From NCBI GenBank assembly GCA_026397175.1, contig JAPLVK010000022.1, positions 88,509-126,156 on the forward strand: 37,648 nucleotides of DNA, read 5' to 3'. Under the pieces are notes generated by a model, which made no database searches, was not told the DNA's origin, and worked only from the letters and a program-made list of their open reading frames with translations. Below, in pieces: positions 1 through 5,779 of this stretch. Each line of letters starts with the position of its first letter. Position 1 is the stretch's first letter. Source of the stretch: Candidatus Berkelbacteria bacterium. Lineage in GTDB: Bacteria > Patescibacteriota > UBA1384 > DTJR01. A program made the position numbers and the translations under genes.

Positions 1-948
1 CCTTAAATGCTGACAATTATGTCTTATATTTCTAAGCATTCTCTTTTTAGTTTTTGTTCGCAATAAAATATGATGAGGAAAAACAATATAGCCCAAAAAA
101 TCAATGCCTTGGTTCCATTTTCGCAAAACAATTTTATCAGGATGAAGTTCTAATTTAAGCTTTTCGGCAAGAAACGATCTGATTATTGGGATCATACTTG
201 CCAGGTGATCGCGGTTACAGCTTAAAACTATAAAATCATCTGCATAACGGATATAATATTTTTCTTTCAGGGTTCTTTTGATAAAATGGTCAAGGGGGTT
301 CAGGTAAATATTGGAAAATAATTGACTGGTTAAATTCCCCAAAGGTGTTCCCCGGCCGCAGGCCGCCGTCTCTCTCTCTATATTTGCTCCGACGCAAGCA
401 AATCGAGCTCCTGAGGGGTAACTGGCAATGACCTCCTCTAGCAACCATAACAAATCAGGATCAGATATTTTCTTTGAAATTAAGTCAAAAAGTATTTTAT
501 GATCAATCGAATGAAAAAATTTTCTAATATCGCATTTCAATGCCCAGACCGTTTTGGTATCGTTCCTCGATAACTTCCAGGCGAATTCTTTTAATCTTAA
601 AACCGCTTTATGAGTTCCTTTGCCGATACGGCTGGAATATAAATCAAAAATAAAGATATTTTCAAAAACAGATTCGATGACTCTGATTATTGCATGATGC
701 AGGACTCGATCTCTGACACTGGCTTTATGGATTTGCCTTAATTTTGGGTCATGAATATAAAATGAGATATAATGTCCATGGTGATATGTCTTATTTTTCA
801 GGTCATCGTGAAGAGAAATAAGATTTTCGGCTAAGTTGTGCTCGAAAACTTGCACATCAACTTTGTTTTTCTTCCCCTCCCTAAATTCTTGCCAAGAAAC
901 CAATAAATTCCTTTTAGAAATAATTTGATCGAAAAGGCCTTGATGCAA
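1..948 (-). CDS. DGR-type reverse transcriptase, partial (3' end off the window)
   Basis: This reverse transcriptase copies the template-repeat RNA into mutagenised cDNA that replaces the variable repeats. I translated it by hand, because it is absent from the ORF track: the frame stays open to base 1. About 316 codons are visible. The catalytic motif YYIRYADDF lies near 228-258. Upstream is RGTPLGNLTSQLFSNIYL (about 304-354), whose LGNxTSQ form is typical of DGR enzymes, whereas group II intron enzymes carry a QGxxxSP-type motif. The N-terminal LFDQIISKRNLL and DPKLRQIHKASVRDRVLHHA stretches also fit DGR RTs. The start is unclear. There is no in-frame ATG. TTG at 948 keeps the conserved N-terminus; TTG at 903 has a better Shine-Dalgarno (AAAAGG) but loses part of it. 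The 5' end abuts or overlaps the divergent avd gene. An estimated 20-80 residues are missing at the C-terminus. Confidence 0.94.
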   Translation of the reverse strand, partial: MHQGLFDQIISKRNLLVSWQEFREGKKNKVDVQVFEHNLAENLISLHDDLKNKTYHHGHYISFYIHDPKLRQIHKASVRDRVLHHAIIRVIESVFENIFIFDLYSSRIGKGTHKAVLRLKEFAWKLSRNDTKTVWALKCDIRKFFHSIDHKILFDLISKKISDPDLLWLLEEVIASYPSGARFACVGANIERETAACGRGTPLGNLTSQLFSNIYLNPLDHFIKRTLKEKYYIRYADDFIVLSCNRDHLASMIPIIRSFLAEKLKLELHPDKIVLRKWNQGIDFLGYIVFPHHILLRTKTKKRMLRNIRHNCQHLR

Positions 949-1302
949 AATGATACCATTTTTAGTGATATTGCGATTATCCATAAAACCTACAATTTTT
1001 ATTTATGCATAAATATTACCGTATCTAAAATTCCCAAAAAAGACAGATTCACTATCGGCAGCAAATGTGAAAATATTACCCTTGAAATACTCGAAAAATT
1101 ATATGAAGCTAATTCAAAATATGGACAAGATCGTCTTTTAATCTTGCAAACTGTCGATACTAAATTAAAAATATTACAAGCTCTGGTCAAGGCGCTGTTT
1201 GATGTTAAAGCAATTAGCGATAAAAGATTTTTTCAGCTTTCGGAAAGATTAATTGAAATTGGTAAAATGCTTGGCGGCTGGATTAAAACGACCAAAAAAT
1301 AG
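943..1302 (+). CDS. avd: DGR accessory protein Avd (four-helix-bundle family)
   Basis: This is probably the accessory variability determinant, a small basic helical-bundle protein that oligomerises and binds the DGR reverse transcriptase and template RNA. I chose ATG 943 (119 aa) over the track's TTG 925 because GAAAAGG sits five bases upstream. Family-like features are IIHKTYNFYL near the N-terminus, KKDRFTIGSKCENITLEIL (about residues 38-56) and the C-terminal ending LIEIGKMLGGWIK, which is very characteristic. The orientation is odd. The gene faces away from the RT and is antisense to the expected path of a TR-to-RT transcript, whereas avd, TR and RT are co-oriented in the classical Bordetella phage system. 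The generic S23-like four-helix family is the alternative, but the DGR context makes Avd the better call. Confidence 0.88.
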   Translation: MQNDTIFSDIAIIHKTYNFYLCINITVSKIPKKDRFTIGSKCENITLEILEKLYEANSKYGQDRLLILQTVDTKLKILQALVKALFDVKAISDKRFFQLSERLIEIGKMLGGWIKTTKK

Positions 1303-1313
1303 AATAAAAAAAC

Positions 1314-1353
1314 ATAAAAGGAGCCATCTTTTTAATCAGACCACTCCTTTTAT
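1314..1353. terminator. 10-bp-stem hairpin between avd and the template repeat
   Basis: ATAAAAGGAG at 1314-1323 pairs perfectly with CTCCTTTTAT at 1344-1353 around a 20-base loop. It lies 11 bases after the avd stop codon and 6 bases before the template repeat. It could end avd transcripts on the plus strand, or form a structured 3' flank of the TR RNA on the minus strand. The function is inferred from position only. Confidence 0.55.
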
Positions 1354-1359
1354 TCGTTA

Positions 1360-1479
1360 GACTTCGGGAGAAGGAAACACCGAGATTGGGATTCACATTG
1401 TCGGGCCTGTTCCTGTTGACATTGACACCGTCGGACTTGAAGTAGCCGACATAGACGAGGTTGCCATCAGAATCGCGGC
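1360..1479 (-). repeat. DGR template repeat (TR)
   Basis: This is the template copied by the reverse transcriptase. It aligns without gaps over 120 bp to VR1 (1844-1963) and VR2 (2905-3024). Read on the minus strand it encodes a peptide with seven asparagine codons (AAC or AAT) at positions that differ in the VRs, for example VNVNRNRP and NVNPN. Asparagine codons are the classic way for adenine-specific mutagenesis to reach many residues. The adenine-poor end (GGTGTTTCCTTCTCCCG on the minus strand) is nearly unchanged in all copies and probably acts as the initiation-of-mutagenic-homology segment. The 81-codon track ORF over this region is the TR read in frame and is unlikely to be a gene. 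Confidence 0.95.
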
Positions 1480-1705
1480 GTTTCTTTATGTTTTTCCGTC
1501 CATGCAACGGCTTAGAATTATAAATCAATAATTGTAGTGGTTATGAAAACCAAGACAATTGCCTGTATAAATATGCGGTGGAATTGAAAACCACACTGGA
1601 AAAACATAAGCAGTCTAATTCTTGGCGAGATGAATTCGTAAACTCATCTTCATTAGCCATTATTCAGGATAGTACTTATTTTTTCTAAAATCCAGCCACA
1701 AAAAT
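1480..1705 (+). other. Spacer between TR and VR1 repeat, with a possible gene remnant
   Basis: No complete gene is visible in these 226 bases. A plus-strand frame from 1524 to 1688 is open for about 54 codons and reads like real protein (CLYKYAVELKTTLEKHKQS, then NSWRDEFVN), but it has no start codon. It may be the decayed end of a lost gene or may be chance. The stretch lies upstream of TR in the direction of TR transcription, so it may also hold the TR promoter; no convincing one was found. Confidence 0.3.
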
Positions 1706-1843
1706 CTGTCGACCGCGATTCGACTTGGCTCATCGAAGTCCGGGGTTTATCCCGACGGATGTCGGGGGCGGAACCCCAGCACCAGAGCGAAGCTCGGTGC
1801 GGGGCAAGTCAAAGTATCAAAAATCAAAATTCAAAGGTTCATT
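1706..1843. repeat. VR-downstream direct repeat R1 with GC-rich hairpin
   Basis: This segment of about 138 bp starts CTGTCGACCGCGATTCGACT and is nearly repeated at 2764-2904, in each case directly 3' of a variable repeat on the coding strand. It contains a stem at 1774-1804 (CCCC, GCACC, GAGC pairing with GCTC, GGTGC, GGGG around a GAA loop, one bulge). A second 6-bp stem CCCGAC/GTCGGG lies at 1751-1766. In characterised DGRs a hairpin shortly downstream of the VR is needed for efficient target replacement. Here it starts about 40 bases from the VR. That this repeat plays the same role is an inference. Confidence 0.75.
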
Positions 1844-2735
1844 GACTGCGGGAGAAGGAAACACCGAGAATGGGATCCACACTGCCGGGCCCGCTCCCGT
1901 AGACATCGACACCGCCGGACTCGAAGTCGCCGACAGAGACGAGGCGGCCATCAGAAGCGCGGCTGGATGTCCATTCATATTTTGTAGGCAGTAGATATTG
2001 ATCATTGGCTTGTTTATATACTTCTAAATCGTAAAGAGCCTCGTCACGACTACGACGAGCTAAGGAAGTGATCCTTAAGCTTGCTAGCCGTTCGGCCGCT
2101 GGTTCCCAGACTGCTGCATCAGCGCTAATAACTAGAGGCCTTAACTCTTCTTTTTGAGCTTCAAACTCCGCAATGGCTTCTTGGTATTCTGGCGGTATCT
2201 CTTTGTCGGCAAAAACTTCTTCTCGCAAATATTTAACCAGTTGTTCGGTTTGATCAAGATAATTTTTGCTGGTTGAATCAGGAATAAACTCTTTGGTCAC
2301 CAATGCCCAGCGTTTGGCGGGTACTTTTCCCAAAGTTGCTTTAGTATTGGGCAACTCTAGCTTGTCGCCGGGTATTTGATCACTGCGGAGAATGAGAAAT
2401 TGGCCAAGTTCTTTAGCTTTTTCCAACTCTTCGGGCGAGAAAAGAATCGGTGGTAATTCAGTTGGAACTGCTTCCGGACCGAAAGATGATTTTCCAATTG
2501 CTTCCGGACCAAGAAAGTCAGCACCCATAATTTCTTTGGCTTCTTCCACTGATACTTTGGATTCGGTTGATTCTGTCCCGAACAGCCCTTTCAACTCTTT
2601 GATCTTGCCAAGCACAACTTGAAAATCCTCGTCTGTTCGGGCGTGACTTCTAAGTTCGGCAATTTCAGAAGCAAGCGATACACCCGCCGCTTCTTTTTCT
2701 GCTTCCTCTGCCGGTGATGGTCCAAATTCTGACAT
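1839..2735 (-). CDS. DGR target protein 1: variable C-terminal domain protein (298 aa)
   Basis: This is a soluble, Glu/Ala-rich protein with no signal peptide or membrane segment. Residues 1-90 are charged and probably helical. From about residue 95 it resembles the tail of the MoxR-like ATPase encoded next door: PPILFSPEELEKAKELGQF here against PPILFSRKTLERARELGQY there. Both then share a YLDQT or YLEQT segment, an EYQEAIAEFE or EYAEAIAEFD segment and the DSDGRL variable domain. The last 40 residues are VR1. It therefore looks like a stand-alone copy of the ATPase's recognition tail without the motor. It is the third gene of the vWA-MoxR operon, after a 164-bp gap that contains repeat R2. 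The variable domain probably adopts a C-type-lectin-like fold, as is usual for DGR targets, but this is inferred. The ATG start has no strong ribosome site; an AT-rich TATAAA-like box lies just upstream. Confidence 0.88.
   Translation of the reverse strand: MSEFGPSPAEEAEKEAAGVSLASEIAELRSHARTDEDFQVVLGKIKELKGLFGTESTESKVSVEEAKEIMGADFLGPEAIGKSSFGPEAVPTELPPILFSPEELEKAKELGQFLILRSDQIPGDKLELPNTKATLGKVPAKRWALVTKEFIPDSTSKNYLDQTEQLVKYLREEVFADKEIPPEYQEAIAEFEAQKEELRPLVISADAAVWEPAAERLASLRITSLARRSRDEALYDLEVYKQANDQYLLPTKYEWTSSRASDGRLVSVGDFESGGVDVYGSGPGSVDPILGVSFSRSQ
1844..1963 (-). repeat. DGR variable repeat 1 (VR1)
   Basis: VR1 forms the last 40 codons of the 298-aa gene. By hand alignment it differs from TR at 17 of 120 positions. 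Sixteen of these are coding-strand adenines in TR, changed to C, G or T (for example AAC to TAC and AAT to GAT). The exception is a coding-strand T to G change that turns a Tyr codon into Asp. It ends in the shared peptide LGVSFSRSQ. Confidence 0.95.
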
Positions 2736-2763
2736 ATTATTTTATCTTAGTTTATAATTTTTT

Positions 2764-2904
2764 CTGTCGACCGCGATTCGACTTGGCTCATCGAAGTCCG
2801 GAGTTTATCCTGAGCGAAGCCGAATGGGGCGGAACCCCAGCACCAGAGCGAAGCCCGGTGCGGGGCAGGTTAAAGTATCAAAAATCAAATTTCAAAGGAT
2901 CATT
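2764..2904. repeat. VR-downstream direct repeat R2 with GC-rich hairpin
   Basis: This is the second copy of the R1 repeat, placed 3' of VR2 in the gap between the ATPase gene and the 298-aa gene. The stem at 2835-2865 keeps CCCC/GGGG, GCACC/GGTGC and the GAA loop, with one inner pair changed (GAGC against GCCC). The middle part differs from R1, with CCTGAGCGAAGCCGAATGGGG replacing the CCCGACGGATGTCGGG stem. Together with VR2 it makes a duplicated cassette of about 260 bp. Confidence 0.75.
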
Positions 2905-5761
2905 GACTGCGGGAGAAGGAAACACCGAGAGCGGGATACACACGGCCGGGCCCGTCCCCGCTGACAGAGACACCGCCGGACTCGAAGTAGCCGACATAGA
3001 CGAGGCGGCCATCAGAATCGCGGCGATTAGTGCAATCGTATTTATCCTCCATCAATCGTTCACCGGTAGTCTGAAAGTAGGTAATATCACCATACAAGGA
3101 TTCGACCGGTGATTGACGGGTGAGCTGATTCAATTTCAATGCCTCAAGCCGACGAGCCGCTTCTTTCCATTCTGCTTCGTCAGAACTTTTGACTATTTTA
3201 GCAATGTCGGCCTTTTCTTTATCAAACTCTGCAATTGCTTCGGCATACTCGACCAGCATAGTTTCATCCTTGAAAACCTCATTTCTTAGGTAGTCAGCTA
3301 AAGCTTGAGTTTGTTCTAAATAATCTTTTTCAAGCGAGCCGGGGATACATTCTTTTGATGTCAGAATCCAACCATATTTGGGAGCTTCCTTGGTGTAAAA
3401 ATCAGATTTTAATTTCCATTCGTCATCTCTTGAGGCCAGTATTTTACCCTTGCCCTCGCTAGCCAGAGCTTCGTTTAACATATCATGGATTTCGAGCATT
3501 GTAATCGGCTTACCATCCTTATTCTCGATGGCTTGAAATCGTAAATACTGTCCCAGCTCCCTCGCTCTTTCAAGTGTTTTTCTGGAAAATAGAATGGGCG
3601 GGATTTCGGAAATCTCAACTTTATCCAAGAACGCACTCTTAATATGATCGGGGCCGATAAAGTTTGTTATTCCTTTGGCTTTTTCTTCATCGGTGAGGTC
3701 TTGATCCAGAATCTCTCTAGCAATTTTCATTTGTTCTAGTATTTCGCCAGACAAAGGAGTTTTTTCTCCCGAAAGAGCTGCTTTGACTGAATCTGGAATA
3801 TTTGGATCTGCCATCATGTCGTCTATTTCTCTGTCAACACGATGTTTTGGAACAGATTCTGGTTGGCCGTCTTCAACTTCTTCAAATTCATCAACATCTA
3901 TTTTTTCTATATGAGACAAGAAGCCCATCTCTGAAGGCAAGATATACGGTTTCGATGATGCCGGTTCGTTGGCAACTTCTCCGGAAATTGGGCGATAAAA
4001 GCTTTCGTCCTCTCCAGCATCGACATCAAAACCGTATGCTTTTAGTATTTTCTTAAAAACATCTTTTTCTTGTGACAGGGCTTCAAGATGCGGGTTTTCG
4101 TTGATCTCGCGACTTAAATTTACCCTTAAATGCTCCGCGAATGATCGGCCTGATACCCCAGACACGAGTCGAAATAGAGTTCCGGAATCGAAGAAGGTCT
4201 TTGTCAGGTGGACTTCGACACCACCCGGATTAATTTTATTTCGATAAAAATCACTCTGAAGTTCTTCGGCACTAAATTTGCCGGCAAACGCTTTTTGGGT
4301 AAACTCGGCTGCTCGACAAAGCTGATCTAACATTTCGACATCATTTTTCGATAGAGGCAAAAATCCGGATTCGTGCATAAAACTGGATAACAAGACCTGC
4401 TTAGCTTCGTCGCTATCCATAAAGGGAACCGAGATTGATACAAATTCTCTGGCAATGGCCGGGTCCATCTCCTCTCTCTGTTGATGTTGCTTAGACCGTA
4501 GATTGCCGGTAGCTATCTCATGAAAATTATCTTTAGTAAAGACCTGACCGTTAAAACCGGGCAGATTTATTCCTTCGCCCGGATGCGCCTGCCAGATTCT
4601 TTTAAGTGACAATAGCGAAGCGGTTTGTCCAGATGTTACTTCATCGCTGACTATACCGCTGGTTTCTCCCGATAGTACTCGGGCGTAAGGGCCTTTTTGC
4701 ATCGTACTTTCAATTTTTCCTTCCGTATTAGCTTTGATTATAGGTTTTCCAAAAAGATCGCGCGTCGTTGTCTCCGACGACCACGAAACGACTTCAAAAT
4801 TGTTCTCTTCGCCAACTATTTGTCGCATGGCAAACACAGCTAGAGAAGTTTTTCCGGTGCCGGTAGGACCGCCTAAAAATATTTTGTATCCTGCGCTAGT
4901 TAGCTCGCTGATCCGATCGAACAATGCCTGGCGGGATTTGGTAAGAGCAAAACCAAACTCTCTCATCTGGTGCCTGGTTTTTAGCAGCCGATAGCTCTCG
5001 AGAAGTCCCGACTCTCTGACTCCGAGTCGTGCTTCCTTGGTTTTTATTCTTTGCTCAAGGTTTTCGATAATCTCAAGATATTTTCCAAGATTGCGATCAA
5101 TAACCCCTGTTGGCACCGAAGCGCTCTGCGGATCGAGGTTTCTGGGTTCATTTTGAATTTGTCGATACCTAGCTCTGGCGGCATCAATGGCATTTTCCAA
5201 GGTGATTAAATCCGTAATCGGTGTTTTAGCATCCTTCCTTAGCGAGGTCTCCTGACTAAATACTTTTACAAATTCTTCCCTGACTTGAGGGTGAGAAAGC
5301 AATCTAATGATGTTGCCTTCAATTTCTTTATCAACCTCATTACCTGTTGGTTCTTCTGTCGAGACATCTTGTTTTTCTTGACCTAACTCGCTTAAAAAGG
5401 CATCGGTTAGTTCATCTCCACTTTTATCTTGAAGAAGACCAAACTCTGCAATCCTTTTTCTTTGTTGTTCCACCGCTGGTAAGTTACTGGGATTGATTAA
5501 ATGCTCGTCAGCCAAAGCCATAACATCCAAAAGCATCGCGTCCACCTGATCACGATTCAGTTGTGGTTGGTCGTTGGCATCAGCTAATTCCTCTTGATGA
5601 CGGCGTAACATCCGCATGACAGAGTGAGCTGCAGGATAGAAAGATCTGCGCTCGTAAGCAGGTTGACGATTTTCGACATCATCATACTGACCCTCGATTT
5701 CCGCCGGTCTCGCCTCGGTAGAACCGATGTCTGTTTCTCCTGGTGTTATAGTTTCTGGCAT
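2900..5761 (-). CDS. MoxR-type AAA+ ATPase with DGR-diversified C-terminus (953 aa)
   Basis: This is an AAA+ ATPase of the MoxR/AAA_5 type. The N-terminal 280 residues are charged and helical. The P-loop GGPTGTGKTS lies at about 297-306, a Walker-B-like GIVSDEV at about 369-375, a sensor-1-like ATGN at about 417-420 and MDPAIAREF with a likely arginine finger at about 432-440. The protein is nearly three times the usual MoxR length. Its extra C-terminal half carries PPILFSRKTLERARELGQY and ends in the 40-residue variable domain encoded by VR2. MoxR ATPases act as chaperones with vWA partners, and the gene begins 18 bases after the stop of a vWA protein gene. No clear ribosome site is seen, so translation is probably coupled. 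A DGR tail fused to the ATPase suggests that binding of a variable ligand gates the motor; that is inference. Confidence 0.92.
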   Translation of the reverse strand: MPETITPGETDIGSTEARPAEIEGQYDDVENRQPAYERRSFYPAAHSVMRMLRRHQEELADANDQPQLNRDQVDAMLLDVMALADEHLINPSNLPAVEQQRKRIAEFGLLQDKSGDELTDAFLSELGQEKQDVSTEEPTGNEVDKEIEGNIIRLLSHPQVREEFVKVFSQETSLRKDAKTPITDLITLENAIDAARARYRQIQNEPRNLDPQSASVPTGVIDRNLGKYLEIIENLEQRIKTKEARLGVRESGLLESYRLLKTRHQMREFGFALTKSRQALFDRISELTSAGYKIFLGGPTGTGKTSLAVFAMRQIVGEENNFEVVSWSSETTTRDLFGKPIIKANTEGKIESTMQKGPYARVLSGETSGIVSDEVTSGQTASLLSLKRIWQAHPGEGINLPGFNGQVFTKDNFHEIATGNLRSKQHQQREEMDPAIAREFVSISVPFMDSDEAKQVLLSSFMHESGFLPLSKNDVEMLDQLCRAAEFTQKAFAGKFSAEELQSDFYRNKINPGGVEVHLTKTFFDSGTLFRLVSGVSGRSFAEHLRVNLSREINENPHLEALSQEKDVFKKILKAYGFDVDAGEDESFYRPISGEVANEPASSKPYILPSEMGFLSHIEKIDVDEFEEVEDGQPESVPKHRVDREIDDMMADPNIPDSVKAALSGEKTPLSGEILEQMKIAREILDQDLTDEEKAKGITNFIGPDHIKSAFLDKVEISEIPPILFSRKTLERARELGQYLRFQAIENKDGKPITMLEIHDMLNEALASEGKGKILASRDDEWKLKSDFYTKEAPKYGWILTSKECIPGSLEKDYLEQTQALADYLRNEVFKDETMLVEYAEAIAEFDKEKADIAKIVKSSDEAEWKEAARRLEALKLNQLTRQSPVESLYGDITYFQTTGERLMEDKYDCTNRRDSDGRLVYVGYFESGGVSVSGDGPGRVYPALGVSFSRSQ
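2905..3024 (-). repeat. DGR variable repeat 2 (VR2)
   Basis: VR2 supplies the last 40 or so codons of the MoxR-like ATPase. All 17 differences from TR that I count fall at coding-strand adenines of TR (for example AAT to CGT, AAT to TAT, AAT to GCT, AAC to AGC). At most of these sites it differs from VR1 as well, so the two targets have been diversified independently. Confidence 0.95.
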
Positions 5762-5779
5762 AATATATGTTTTTACAAA

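Noticed and set aside
1-948. Group II intron or retron reverse transcriptase
   Set aside because: The LGNxTSQ motif, the neighbouring Avd and the TR/VR repeats fit a DGR; no maturase or intron RNA domain is visible.
1283-1528. 81-aa ORF over the template repeat
   Set aside because: It is the TR read in its VR-equivalent frame with unrelated ends; it is better explained as template.
1360-3024. CRISPR array
   Set aside because: Only three 120-bp units, irregular spacing and adenine-biased differences; no short regular repeat-spacer pattern anywhere in the window.
1725-3112. Plus-strand ORFs 1725-1994 and 2714-3112
   Set aside because: They are antisense to the VRs and the downstream repeats and look alike only because the repeats do.
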